Positions 7,625-17,071 of a stretch of DNA of 64,000 nt are shown piece after piece; the first letter of the stretch is position 1; every line of letters begins with the position of its first letter. A program made the translations under genes and the position numbers. The notes below the pieces were generated by a model. The model was not told the origin of the DNA and did not search any database. It worked only from the letters and a program-made list of their open reading frames with translations. This stretch comes from Rhodospirillales bacterium (GTDB lineage Bacteria; Pseudomonadota; Alphaproteobacteria; Rhodospirillales; JAPHRK01): assembly GCA_026196105.1 (NCBI GenBank), contig JAPHRK010000024.1, positions 1 to 64,000 on the forward strand, in the 5' to 3' direction.

Positions 7625-10600
7625 AAAAAGCTGTAGACCGACAAGGCGGTATAGCTTCTTGGTCAATTCGTCACCCTATTGGCATTGCTATGTTGACTAT
7701 TGCGGTCTCGGTGGTCGGGATCATTAGCTATGATTACCTTTCTGTCGATCTTTTGCCAGAAATTAGCTATCCAGGCATCCGGGTGCGGGTTATGGATCCG
7801 GGTGTTTCTGCGCGTATTATGGAAGACGCGGTAACGCGCCAATTAGAAGAACAGCTAGCGGTTACAGAAGATGCGATCTCAGTTGAATCTTCAACCACGG
7901 AAGGTGGATCTTCCGTTAACCTTGCTTTTCAATATGGTAAAGACATTGATCAGGCTTTAAGGGATGCTTCAACCCGCCTAGATCGGGCGAAACGTTTTCT
8001 GCCAGATACGATACGCCCTCCAGTTATTTTTAAATTTGACCCTTCGCAAATCCCTGTTCTTGAGTATGTCATTGCCTCTCCCCTTAAAGACCCCATAGAA
8101 CTTCGAAATTGGGTTGATTACCAATTCTCAAAATGGTTCGTGAATTTGCCAGGTGTTGCGGCAGTAGAAGTCGGCGGAGGCTTGGTGCGTGAAATACAAG
8201 TTCTCCCAGATACATCAAGATTAAGTGGTCTCAATTTAACGACAGATGATATTGTTAATGCCATCAGTCAGGCCAACCTTCAAGAAGCTGCGGGACGACT
8301 GGAAAGTAACCGTCGGGAATATATTGGTCGAACAACTGGACGGTTTAAAACCGTTGAAGAGATTAAGCTCCTTCCTCTTAACCTCCCTGATGGGGGGCGA
8401 GTGCGCTTAGGGGATATAGCCGAAATTGTTGATGGGCATGAAGATGACCGATTACGAGTTCGGCTGAATGGTCTGCCCGGTGTCAAACTATCAATCCAAA
8501 AGCAACCAGATGCCAATACGGTCTCAGTGGTAGAAGCTGTAAGAGGACGTTTAGCCTGGCTTCAAGAACAATCACTTTTACCCTCAGGTACGACAATTGA
8601 AACGGTGGCTGATCAATCGGTCTATATTCAAAACGGCCTTCGAAACGCTGCCCAGGCTGCCATTGGTGGCGCTTTATTGGCGATGCTGGTGGTTTATTTG
8701 TTTTTAGGAGATGTACGACGAACCTTAGTCGTGGGCACGGCGATCCCTGTTTCAATCTTGGTAACTTTCGCCATTATGGGCTTTGGCGGCTTGACCATGA
8801 ATATCATGACTTTAGGAGGCCTTGCTCTTGGGGTCGGTATGGTGGTCGACAGTACCATTGTGATGATTGAGAACATTTATCGTCATCAGCGTCTTGGCCA
8901 AACCAACATTGAAGCTGGAGAAGATGCCGCACGGGAAGTTAACAGCGCCATCGTTGCCTCAACCAGCACTAATCTGGCTGCTATTATCCCCTTCCTCTTT
9001 ATCTCAGGCCTCATCGGTTTGTTGTTCAAAGAGCTTATCTTCACCATCGCTGCAGCAATTATCGCTGCTATGGTGGTGGCCCTTACGTTGGTTCCGGCTT
9101 TTGGAAGCCGAGTTCCTGCAGTGTCGCGCTCAACCTTTCGTAAGGCTATCGATAAAGGGCTTTCATACCTTGAGAATGGATATACTCGAGTGTTAAGGGG
9201 TTTGCTCTCAAAGCCTTTGTTGCAAGTGATAACGGCAGGCACCCTAGTAATGCTCTTGGTTGCTGGAATTATGGGCTTAGGGGGGGCTAAGCAGGTCTTT
9301 CTACCCAATATGGACGATGGGCGAGTTCGAGTTTCTATTGTTGCAGATCCAGGAATTCCAATTGATGAAATGGATGCTGCTATTCAGCGTCTGGAAGATA
9401 TGTTCAGCAAACAGCCTGAAGTGGCGACAGTTTTTTCTATCGTTGGGGGGCGTATTTTTGGCCGCTCCCAACGCTTGACCAGTAACCGCACAACCATGAC
9501 CGTTCAGCTAATCCCCAGTGACATACGTGATGTTGACAGCCAAGCCTGGGTTAAGCGGATGCAGAAATCAATTGGTGAACTACGCATGGCTGGTTTTAAA
9601 GTGCGTATGCGTTCTGGTGGTATCCGAGGTATTCGTACCCATCAAGGTAATGACGATATCACTTTACGGGTGACAGGGCCGAGCCAGGAAGGCCGAGACC
9701 TGTTGGGAAAACAAGTAGCGGATATGCTCCGCACAGTTCCAGGACTTCGCAATGTAGCTCATTCGGCGGAAGAGATTACCGAAGAACTAGTTTTTGATGT
9801 CGACCATGACCGTTTGTCTGAGTTAGGCCTTTCTGTTGAAACCGTGGCGAGGGCGGCGCGGATTGCCCTTGAAGGAGAATTAGTCACGGAGTTTCTTGAT
9901 AATGACCGTTCCTATAATATCAGGGTTCGTTTGCCTGTAGGGTTGCTAAATTCCATCCAGGAACTTGAATCAATTCCTTTAGCTCCGGGCAAAAATGGTC
10001 AAGGCCCTGTCTATCTTGGGGAAGTTGCCAAAGTTAACCTGACTTCGTCTCCTGCAGAAATTTTGCGGGATAATCAGCGCCGGATCACCGAGACGACGGC
10101 CTCTTTGACGGGGGAAATTCCTTTAGGGGATGTGGTGATTGACGTAGAGAAAAAGCTGGCGGAATTCAGCTTGCCGGAAGGTTATGGCATTTATGATACT
10201 GGGGCTTCAAAATCTTTAAAGGAAGGGCAGTATCTCACTATGATTTTACTTGGGCTTGCGCTGTTCTTAGTTTTTGTCGTGATGGCTGTTCAATATGAAT
10301 CTCTGCGCAATCCTTTAATCATCATGCTCGGTGTACCTTTTACAATTATCGGCGTTGCCTTTGGTGTCGTCGTGACCGGTCAATCTTTGTCCATGTCTGT
10401 TTGGCTTGGGGTGATTATGTTGGCAGGGATTGTTGTTAATAACGCCATTGTTCTGGTCGAATATTTCGAAATTATGCGCGAACAAGGGTTAAAGAAGTTT
10501 GACGCCATCATCGAAGCTGGTCGGGTTCGCCTGCGCCCTATTCTTATGACAACCCTCACCACCATTTGTGGCCTACTCCCCTTAGCTATTGGCGCTGGTG

Positions 10601-10731
10601 AAGGCACCGAAATGCTTCAACCCCTCGCTATCACCATTGTCTTTGGCCTCTCCTTTTCCATGATCGTTACCTTGATCTTCATGCCCGTACTCTATGCTTT
10701 GATTGGGGTGCGGGATAAGTTGGAGGCTTAG
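7621..10731 (+). CDS. RND-family efflux pump, inner-membrane subunit
   Basis: A 1036-residue proton-driven RND transporter of AcrB/HAE type with 12 membrane helices in two halves and two large periplasmic loops. Helix 4 carries GGLALGVGMVVDSTIV with the proton-relay Asp and is followed by IENIYRH. The second half has the parallel MLAGIVVNNAIVLVEYFE. The N-terminus (SIRHPIGIAMLTIAV) is typical. Substrates cannot be read from sequence. It overlaps the adaptor gene by four bases, and its last four bases overlap the end of the convergent DUF815 gene. Confidence 0.93.
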   Translation: MKKAVDRQGGIASWSIRHPIGIAMLTIAVSVVGIISYDYLSVDLLPEISYPGIRVRVMDPGVSARIMEDAVTRQLEEQLAVTEDAISVESSTTEGGSSVNLAFQYGKDIDQALRDASTRLDRAKRFLPDTIRPPVIFKFDPSQIPVLEYVIASPLKDPIELRNWVDYQFSKWFVNLPGVAAVEVGGGLVREIQVLPDTSRLSGLNLTTDDIVNAISQANLQEAAGRLESNRREYIGRTTGRFKTVEEIKLLPLNLPDGGRVRLGDIAEIVDGHEDDRLRVRLNGLPGVKLSIQKQPDANTVSVVEAVRGRLAWLQEQSLLPSGTTIETVADQSVYIQNGLRNAAQAAIGGALLAMLVVYLFLGDVRRTLVVGTAIPVSILVTFAIMGFGGLTMNIMTLGGLALGVGMVVDSTIVMIENIYRHQRLGQTNIEAGEDAAREVNSAIVASTSTNLAAIIPFLFISGLIGLLFKELIFTIAAAIIAAMVVALTLVPAFGSRVPAVSRSTFRKAIDKGLSYLENGYTRVLRGLLSKPLLQVITAGTLVMLLVAGIMGLGGAKQVFLPNMDDGRVRVSIVADPGIPIDEMDAAIQRLEDMFSKQPEVATVFSIVGGRIFGRSQRLTSNRTTMTVQLIPSDIRDVDSQAWVKRMQKSIGELRMAGFKVRMRSGGIRGIRTHQGNDDITLRVTGPSQEGRDLLGKQVADMLRTVPGLRNVAHSAEEITEELVFDVDHDRLSELGLSVETVARAARIALEGELVTEFLDNDRSYNIRVRLPVGLLNSIQELESIPLAPGKNGQGPVYLGEVAKVNLTSSPAEILRDNQRRITETTASLTGEIPLGDVVIDVEKKLAEFSLPEGYGIYDTGASKSLKEGQYLTMILLGLALFLVFVVMAVQYESLRNPLIIMLGVPFTIIGVAFGVVVTGQSLSMSVWLGVIMLAGIVVNNAIVLVEYFEIMREQGLKKFDAIIEAGRVRLRPILMTTLTTICGLLPLAIGAGEGTEMLQPLAITIVFGLSFSMIVTLIFMPVLYALIGVRDKLEA

Positions 10732-11585
10732 CTTAGCTGTTTACCCAACCGCCCTGCTAAGTTTTGGATAAATTGCCAAGCGACGCGCCCGGAGCGCGAC
10801 CCTCGTGTCATAGACCATTCTAGGGCCTCTGCCTTCAAGTCATCGGCGTCGATGTCGAGGCCGTAGTGGGTGGCGTATCCTTGGATTATGGCGAAGTAGG
10901 TTTCTTGGTTGCAGTTGTGGAAACCGAGCCATAAGCCAAAGCGATCTGATAGGGAGACTTTTTCCTCGACGGCTTCAGCAGGGTTGATCGCTGTCGAGCG
11001 TTCGTTTTCGATCATGTCACGAGGCATGAGGTGGCGGCGATTAGAGGTAGCATAGAAAACCACATTATCCGGGCGCCCTTCAATACCCCCTTCAAGAACA
11101 GCTTTGAGGGATTTGTAGCTTACATCATCACCATCAAAAGACAGGTCATCACAAAACAAAATAAAGCGCCGTTTTGATTTGCTCAGAAGGTTAAGGAGTT
11201 GTGGTAGTGTGGGCAGGTCTTCCCGATGGATTTCGACCAAGGCTAAGACGCCGGGTTTTTCTTCAGAGATTGTGCCATGAGCAGCTTTGACCAAAGAGCT
11301 TTTGCCTGTTCCTCTCGCCCCCCAAAGCAGGGCGTTGTTGGCTGGCAGGCCGTTAGAGAACTGACGGGTATTCTCAAGTAAAATATCTTGTTGCTGGTTA
11401 ATGCCTTGGAGTAATTTGAGATCAACTCGATTGACAGCCTGCACAGGCTCTAACCATTTTGCCTCTGCTTGCCAAACAAAAGCGTCAGCTGCTGAAAAAT
11501 CAGTTTCCAGGGGGCTTGTTGGGGCAAGCCTTTCAAGAGCATCGGCGATGCGTTCTAAGGTCGGCAGCAGGTTTGTATCTGTCAT
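10728..11585 (-). CDS. DUF815-family AAA+ ATPase
   Basis: A 285-residue P-loop ATPase of the DUF815 family, found widely in alphaproteobacteria and of unknown role. Walker A is GARGTGKSS (~92) and Walker B is FILFCDDLSF (~142). Arginine-rich sensor segments are RRHLMPRDM and RGSRSGR. An N-terminal helical region (ERIADALERLA) precedes the ATPase. There is no membrane segment. It is divergent from yajC across about 200 bases with no other gene. Being next to yajC-secDF is a common arrangement in the class, but a functional link to secretion is only an inference. Confidence 0.88.
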   Translation of the reverse strand: MTDTNLLPTLERIADALERLAPTSPLETDFSAADAFVWQAEAKWLEPVQAVNRVDLKLLQGINQQQDILLENTRQFSNGLPANNALLWGARGTGKSSLVKAAHGTISEEKPGVLALVEIHREDLPTLPQLLNLLSKSKRRFILFCDDLSFDGDDVSYKSLKAVLEGGIEGRPDNVVFYATSNRRHLMPRDMIENERSTAINPAEAVEEKVSLSDRFGLWLGFHNCNQETYFAIIQGYATHYGLDIDADDLKAEALEWSMTRGSRSGRVAWQFIQNLAGRLGKQLS

Positions 11586-11787
11586 ATTTGATCATCTCGA
11601 GTAAATCACTTTTACGTTATATATACTCTTACATGACCTCATCGACTTGAAAAAGCCCGAGTTACTGACTAATTCACAGTTTTCGGGGGGAAAAGACAGC
11701 CTAACTACTTGCATGTCCGCTCCTTAACGTTATAGTCCCGCGGTTATTAATTTACCTTTTTTCGGTTCAGGTTCAGGAGTTTTACAG

Positions 11788-12237
11788 ATGTTTATTTCAC
11801 CGGCTTTCGCTCAGGCTGCTGGAGGCGGTGGCGCCGTCGGAGGCTTAACGGGCCTTCTTCCTCTCGTTCTGATCTTTGTAGTCTTTTACTTTCTGCTTAT
11901 TCGTCCACAGCAAAAAAAGATGAAAGAACATAAAGCCATGCTTTCAGCTGTGCGCCGTGGAGACAAAGTTGTCACGGCTGGCGGTATTATTGGTTCTGTG
12001 ACTAAGGTCAACGATAATAATGATGAGCTCACCGTTGAGATTGCTGAAGGCGTTAAAGTTAAAGTCCGTCGCAGCATGATTGCTGAAAACCTTGCTAAAA
12101 CCGAGCCTGCCGCTGCTGCTCCTGCTGGCGACAGCAATGATGGTGACAAAGGCGACGGCGACAAAGGCGATGGTGGCAATAGTAGCAATAGTGGCGGTTT
12201 CGGTGGCGGCCTCAAAAAAATGCTCGGCGGTAAATAA
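11788..12237 (+). CDS. yajC: Preprotein translocase accessory subunit YajC
   Basis: A 149-residue single-pass inner-membrane protein of the SecDF-YajC complex. The membrane helix (LLPLVLIFVVFYFLLI) is followed by the family signature RPQQKKMKEHKAM and GDKVVTAGGIIGSV. An unusual glycine/aspartate-rich tail (GDKGDGDKGDGG..., ~118-149) extends it beyond the usual ~110 residues. AGGAG lies about 8 bases before the ATG. It begins a secretion cluster of yajC, secD, secF and a Mth938-like gene, all on the plus strand. Confidence 0.95.
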   Translation: MFISPAFAQAAGGGGAVGGLTGLLPLVLIFVVFYFLLIRPQQKKMKEHKAMLSAVRRGDKVVTAGGIIGSVTKVNDNNDELTVEIAEGVKVKVRRSMIAENLAKTEPAAAAPAGDSNDGDKGDGDKGDGGNSSNSGGFGGGLKKMLGGK

Positions 12238-12269
12238 CCCTTAAGCGACAATCATTTTCGGAAAACCCT

Positions 12270-13847
12270 ATGCTTTATTTTGCTAAGTGGAAGATATCTC
12301 TCATTCTTGCCGTATGTCTTTTCGGCATCGTTTTGGCAGCGCCTAATCTGTTGACCAGCCAAATGGCTGAATCACTTCCAGATTGGATGCCTAAGAAGCA
12401 AATTAGCCTAGGGCTTGACCTTCAAGGCGGTTCCCACCTTTTGCTAGAGGTGGAAGTCGCGGAAGTTCTTAAAGAACGTTTAGAGTCAACCGTTGATGCA
12501 ATTCGTACTGTACTGCGAGATGAAAAAATTGGCTATCGTGGTTTAGGTATTGATGGTGACAGTGCCGTCGTCACCATCCGTACTCCTGCTGACGTCGATA
12601 AAGCTCGTCAACTTGTCCGGGCTTTAGATAGTGGTACAGAAACAGTGTCCACGGATGAAGGTCAAATTCGGGTTACCCTGACTGAAGTGGCGCGTAGGGA
12701 ACGGGTTACGTCGGCAATTGACCAATCAATTGAAATTGTTCGTCGTCGTATTGATGAAACAGGTGTGCGCGAGCCTACCATTCAGCGTCAAGGTGAAGAA
12801 CGTATTCTGGTTCAATTGCCGGGGCTTGATGATCCTGAACGGATTAAGCGTTTACTTGGCAAAACGGCTAAGATGACCTTCCACTTAGTTCAAAACTCCT
12901 ACTATAATCCCGAAGATGCGCCTAAAAAAGCTCCTGCCGGGACCATGCTAGTTCTTTCAGCTGAACAAACAGATAGTGCTGGTCGGCCTATTAAAATGTT
13001 GCTGAAAAAACGAGTGGTTGTGAGTGGTGAAAACCTCACGGACTCTCAACCAACTTTTTCGGAATCACGTCCTGTTGTCAGTTTTGACTTTGATTCTCTT
13101 GGTGCCAAAAAATTTGGCAAAGCCACGCAGGAAAACGTCAATCGTCAAATTGCTATTCTTCTTGATGGCAAAGTGATTAGTGCCCCACGGATTAACGAGC
13201 CAATCCTTGGTGGATCTGGTGTTATCTCAGGGAGTTTTACGACACAGGAAGCTAGAGATTTAGCCCTGCTCTTGCGCGCTGGTGCTTTGCCTGCACCTCT
13301 GACAATTCTTGAAGAACGGACTGTTGGCCCAGGAATGGGTGCTGATGCTATTGCTGCGGGTAAGATTGCCTCTATTATCGGCATGATCGGGGTAATCATT
13401 TTCATGGTTGTCACTTACAGCCTGTTTGGTGTGTTAGCTGATATCGCCTTGATTGCTAATATTGTTTTGATCATTGCGGCTTTGTCGTTCTTACAAGCAA
13501 CCCTTACTCTACCGGGTATTGCTGGGATTGTGTTAACCATCGGTATGGCGGTGGATGCCAATGTGTTAGTCTTTGAGCGAATACGTGAAGAATTAAGAGC
13601 TGGGCGAACGCCGATCTCGGCGATTGATGCCGGGTATAAAAGGGCAATTACGACTATTATTGATGCCAATGTGACGACGCTTATTGCAGCAGTTCTGTTG
13701 TTTGAGTTTGGCTCTGGGCCGATCCGTGGTTTTGCTGTGACTTTGGCAATCGGTATTCTCTCATCGCTCTTTACAGCGACGATGTTAACCCGCTTGATGG
13801 TAGCCGGATGGCTGCGCAACAAGCGTCTCCAAACTCTTCCTTTATAG
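12270..13847 (+). CDS. secD: Protein translocase subunit SecD
   Basis: A 525-residue inner-membrane protein that works with SecF and the proton gradient to help release translocated proteins. The N-terminal helix is followed by LGLDLQGGSHLLLEV (D1 motif), periplasmic P1 domains (IRRRIDETGVREPTIQ), and six membrane helices near the C-terminus (~355-515). The helix containing TIGMAVDANVLVFERI carries the conserved Asp/Arg region. Length is short of E. coli SecD (615) but usual for this class. It lies 32 bases after yajC. Confidence 0.95.
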   Translation: MLYFAKWKISLILAVCLFGIVLAAPNLLTSQMAESLPDWMPKKQISLGLDLQGGSHLLLEVEVAEVLKERLESTVDAIRTVLRDEKIGYRGLGIDGDSAVVTIRTPADVDKARQLVRALDSGTETVSTDEGQIRVTLTEVARRERVTSAIDQSIEIVRRRIDETGVREPTIQRQGEERILVQLPGLDDPERIKRLLGKTAKMTFHLVQNSYYNPEDAPKKAPAGTMLVLSAEQTDSAGRPIKMLLKKRVVVSGENLTDSQPTFSESRPVVSFDFDSLGAKKFGKATQENVNRQIAILLDGKVISAPRINEPILGGSGVISGSFTTQEARDLALLLRAGALPAPLTILEERTVGPGMGADAIAAGKIASIIGMIGVIIFMVVTYSLFGVLADIALIANIVLIIAALSFLQATLTLPGIAGIVLTIGMAVDANVLVFERIREELRAGRTPISAIDAGYKRAITTIIDANVTTLIAAVLLFEFGSGPIRGFAVTLAIGILSSLFTATMLTRLMVAGWLRNKRLQTLPL

Positions 13848-13855
13848 GTGACGTG

Positions 13856-14806
13856 ATGCGCGGTTTACATTTAGTACCAGCTAATACCAAGGTCGATTTC
13901 ATTTCTAAGAGGACGATTTTCTACATCTTCTCAGTTTTCCTCATTGTTGCTTCTGCGACCCTGTTTGGCAGTAAAGGTCTGAATTACGGTATCGACTTTA
14001 AAGGCGGTATTCTCATTGAAGTTAAGACCCCTGAACCTGCGAATATCGGAGAAATGCGTGCCAATCTTTCTGGTCTTGGAGTTGGTGAAATTGCTTTGCA
14101 AGAATTTGGTTCTCCCAATGAGGTGTTGATCCGCATTCAAAAACAGGAAGGCGATGAAAAAGCGCAACAGGCAGCTATTGATAAAGTGAAACAGAAGCTC
14201 GGTGATTCCGTAGAGTATCGCCGAACTGAGTTTGTTGGGCCGAAAGTAAGTCAAGAATTGCTTATGAGCGGGATTTATGCGGTTTCCGCTGCGATCTTAG
14301 CCATTTTGGTTTATATCTGGTTCCGGTTTGAATGGCAGTTTGGCGTTGGTGCTGTTATCGCACTGACCCACGATGTGCTTACGACCATTGGTCTTTTTGC
14401 TCTGACAGGCTTAGAGTTTAACCTCAGTACAGTTGCTGCGATTTTGACCATTGCGGGCTATTCCATCAATGATACGGTGGTGGTGTTTGACCGTGTGCGG
14501 GAGAACTTACGCCGATATAAGACCATGGAAATGGCTGAGCTCCTTAACCGTAGCGTCAACGAAACCCTGTCTCGGACAGTGATGACTTCGATCACAACGT
14601 TTCTAGCCTTGCTTGCTCTTTATCTCCTTGGTGGTGAAGTGATCAGTGGCTTTAGTTTCGCCATGATTTGGGGCGTTCTGATTGGGACTTATTCTTCAAT
14701 CTGTCTTGCTGTACCTATGTTGCTCTTGTTTGATCTGCGCCGCAGAAGTGAAGAAGAGAAAAACCAAGACGTACAGCCTGATTTCTCAGGTGCTGACGGC
14801 GATTGA
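13856..14806 (+). CDS. secF: Protein translocase subunit SecF
   Basis: A SecF protein of about 316 residues. Conserved segments are YGIDFKGGILIEV (D3 motif), RTEFVGPKVSQEL and the helix-4 region AGYSINDTVVVFDRVRENL. The ATG at 13856 is preferred because GGTG sits 5 bases upstream and the gene then starts 8 bases after the secD stop; a longer frame from 13808 would overlap secD. It forms the SecDF complex with the upstream product. Confidence 0.93.
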   Translation: MRGLHLVPANTKVDFISKRTIFYIFSVFLIVASATLFGSKGLNYGIDFKGGILIEVKTPEPANIGEMRANLSGLGVGEIALQEFGSPNEVLIRIQKQEGDEKAQQAAIDKVKQKLGDSVEYRRTEFVGPKVSQELLMSGIYAVSAAILAILVYIWFRFEWQFGVGAVIALTHDVLTTIGLFALTGLEFNLSTVAAILTIAGYSINDTVVVFDRVRENLRRYKTMEMAELLNRSVNETLSRTVMTSITTFLALLALYLLGGEVISGFSFAMIWGVLIGTYSSICLAVPMLLLFDLRRRSEEEKNQDVQPDFSGADGD

Positions 14807-14816
14807 TTGACATCTT

Positions 14817-15200
14817 ATGAGCCTCGACATTACACCACTCACCCGTAAAGGCCGAAAAGCGATTCGGGCTTATGGGGATGGTGGGTTTACGATTGGCAAT
14901 GATACCCTTATGGGGTCACTTATTGTTTATCCCGAAAGAGTCCTAGAGTGGTCCGTTACAAAAGCGGAAGAGATCACTCTGGAAAGCTTAACACCGATCT
15001 TAAATGCTCCTGAGGCGGTGGAATTGTTTATTATTGGCTGTGGCCCCCGTTTTGTCGCGCCACCAAAAGGATTACGTGAAGCATTGCGGGAAAAAGGGAT
15101 TGCCCTTGAATGGATGGATACAGGAGCAGCATGCAGAACCCAAGGTTTGATGATCATGGAAGAAAGAGACGTGGTCGCTGCTCTCATCGCGGTTGAATAA
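14817..15200 (+). CDS. Mth938-like (DUF498) domain protein
   Basis: A 127-residue protein of the Mth938/NDUFAF3-like fold. Recognisable features are the C-terminal segment LFIIGCGPRFVAPP, then EWMDTGAACRTQGLMIMEERDVVAALIAV. Mitochondrial relatives (NDUFAF3) assist complex I assembly; the bacterial role is unproven. Following secF is a common position in alphaproteobacteria. It starts 10 bases after secF, so it belongs to the same transcript. Confidence 0.85.
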   Translation: MSLDITPLTRKGRKAIRAYGDGGFTIGNDTLMGSLIVYPERVLEWSVTKAEEITLESLTPILNAPEAVELFIIGCGPRFVAPPKGLREALREKGIALEWMDTGAACRTQGLMIMEERDVVAALIAVE

Positions 15201-15255
15201 TTACTAAACAACCGCTTGGCCTATAATGGCCTTGTATAACTGGAAAATAAAGATA

Positions 15256-16611
15256 ATGACGAAATTTACGGAAGTCGGTCTGCGTGAGACCATCCTTCGT
15301 GCTGTGGAAGAAGGCGGCTACGAAGAGATGACACCGATTCAAAGTCAGGCGATCCCAACAATCCTTAAAGGTAAGGATTTGATTGGTGTCGCCCAGACAG
15401 GAACCGGAAAAACCGCAGCTTTTTCTTTGCCGATCATTCAGATGTTGGCAAAAGGTGAAGGAAAACGACTTCCTAAAACGGCTCGTTCTTTGATTTTAGC
15501 TCCAACTCGTGAGTTGGCGGTTCAAATTCATGACAATATTAAAGCATATTGCAAGTATCTGCACTTTCGCACGACCTTGGTTTATGGTGGAGCCTCACAA
15601 AACCCGCAGGTTAAATCAATGCTCTCAGGCGTTGAAATACTGATTGCGACACCAGGGCGATTGCTTGACCTGATGCAGCAAGGCCATATTCGTCTTGGCC
15701 AAGTTGAATTCCTCGTACTTGATGAAGCTGACCGTATGCTCGATATGGGCTTTATCCGCGATATTAACAAAATTGTTGAGAGGCTTCCAAAGCAACGCCA
15801 AACAGTTATGTTTTCAGCCACCATGCCCGTGAGTGTTGAAAAGCTAGCTCATAAAATTCTGACCAAACCAGCTCGTATTGATGTTGCGCCTGCAGCGACC
15901 ACCGCTGAAAAGGTTGACCAACATGTTTTGATGGTTCCCAAAAGCCGCAAGCGTGATCTATTAGCTCATGTGCTTAAAGATGCAGCTATTGAACGGGTAC
16001 TTGTTTTTACCCGTACCAAACACGGTGCAAACCGGGTTTCTAAATATCTGGAACAGTTGGGTATTACTTCAGGCGCTATCCACGGTAACAAATCACAAAA
16101 TGCTCGCCAAAAGGCCCTTAATAGTTTCCGTTCTGGTGAGATCAGGGCGCTTGTTGCCACTGATGTTGCTGCAAGAGGGATTGATGTTGATGGGGTCACC
16201 CACGTTATCAACTTTGAACTTCCTAATGAACCAGAAAGCTACGTGCACCGCATTGGCCGGACTGCCCGTGCTGGTGCAGCCGGGGTATCTTTATCTTTCT
16301 GTGACCACGAAGAACGACCTTACTTGAAAGATATTGAGAGGATAATCCGTCAAAAAGTTCCCTTAATGGAAGACCATCCGTATCATTTTGAAGGTATGGA
16401 AGCGCGTGTTATTGATCCTGAGGAAGATGATGGCTTACCCGGCCCACGCCGTCGTGGTCCTCGCCCAGGAGCCCCTAAAAGACGTTCTAATTCAGGTAAG
16501 CACAAACCCAATCGTCGGATTAATCAACCAAAATCCCACGGGGCTAAACCTGGAGGCGGAGGTCAACGTAAAGGCCGTCCTGCAAAAGGACGTGCCCGCC
16601 CAGCACGGTAA
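15256..16611 (+). CDS. DEAD-box ATP-dependent RNA helicase (RhlE-like)
   Basis: A 451-residue helicase, taking the ATG at 15256 (MTKFTEVGL, with the usual F-x-x-x-x-L start); an in-frame ATG at 15226 adds ten residues with no family match. Motifs in order are: Q motif (TPIQSQAIP), AQTGTGKT, PTRELA, TPGR, DEADRMLDMGF, SATMP, and HRIGRTARAG. A basic, low-complexity tail (~385-451, rich in RRGPRPG and KGRPAKGRARPAR) probably binds RNA. By eye closest to RhlE, acting in RNA remodelling, ribosome assembly or decay. Confidence 0.92.
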   Translation: MTKFTEVGLRETILRAVEEGGYEEMTPIQSQAIPTILKGKDLIGVAQTGTGKTAAFSLPIIQMLAKGEGKRLPKTARSLILAPTRELAVQIHDNIKAYCKYLHFRTTLVYGGASQNPQVKSMLSGVEILIATPGRLLDLMQQGHIRLGQVEFLVLDEADRMLDMGFIRDINKIVERLPKQRQTVMFSATMPVSVEKLAHKILTKPARIDVAPAATTAEKVDQHVLMVPKSRKRDLLAHVLKDAAIERVLVFTRTKHGANRVSKYLEQLGITSGAIHGNKSQNARQKALNSFRSGEIRALVATDVAARGIDVDGVTHVINFELPNEPESYVHRIGRTARAGAAGVSLSFCDHEERPYLKDIERIIRQKVPLMEDHPYHFEGMEARVIDPEEDDGLPGPRRRGPRPGAPKRRSNSGKHKPNRRINQPKSHGAKPGGGGQRKGRPAKGRARPAR

Positions 16612-17071
16612 GGCAACCGTTTCTGATAGTTCATATTTTTAAATGCTTTGGCTTGACCTGACATTACACGATTTGCAATATCAGCTATATTAAGTGCGTA
16701 TTTAGTGCCAAAAAGGTCCGTTGCTATAGGCTGACCTGACCAAACCAGTAATTGAATCAGTAGACTGCGCCTGACCCAAGGCGGACACCTGGAATTACTG
16801 AAAGCACCAAATCAACGGGCAAGTTAACTATTAAGATGTAAATAAGGAAGTTCTGTAAATACGAGGATATAGAACAAACCACAACTCAGTAAAATTTAGA
16901 ATGATTATTTCACACTATAGATATGAATCATTCTTGAAAAATTACGTCTTACTTCTAAACATTTACTTTAATATTTTACATGTCTAAATTTATATAGTGG
17001 AAGTTTTGAAACGGCTTCCTAGGTAAGATCTTTAAGCCCTAATTCAAGGGTTCCTAAATGTTAGGGGTTCC
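16612..17071. other. 460-base intergenic stretch upstream of egtB
   Basis: No reading frame here looks coding. Visible structures are: two copies of TGACCTGAC (near 16652 and 16731); an inverted repeat AGAATGATT/AATCATTCT (16898-16906 and 16926-16934) with a 19-base gap; and, just before egtB, CCTAA-ATG-TTAGG (17053-17065). The last hairpin overlaps the probable egtB ribosome-binding site (TTAGGGG). Some of this may be regulatory for the ergothioneine operon, but no known element is recognised. Confidence 0.4.

Noticed and set aside
13808-13855. Longer secF start at 13808
   Set aside because: It would overlap the end of secD by 40 bases; the ATG at 13856 has a ribosome-binding site and fits the family N-terminus.
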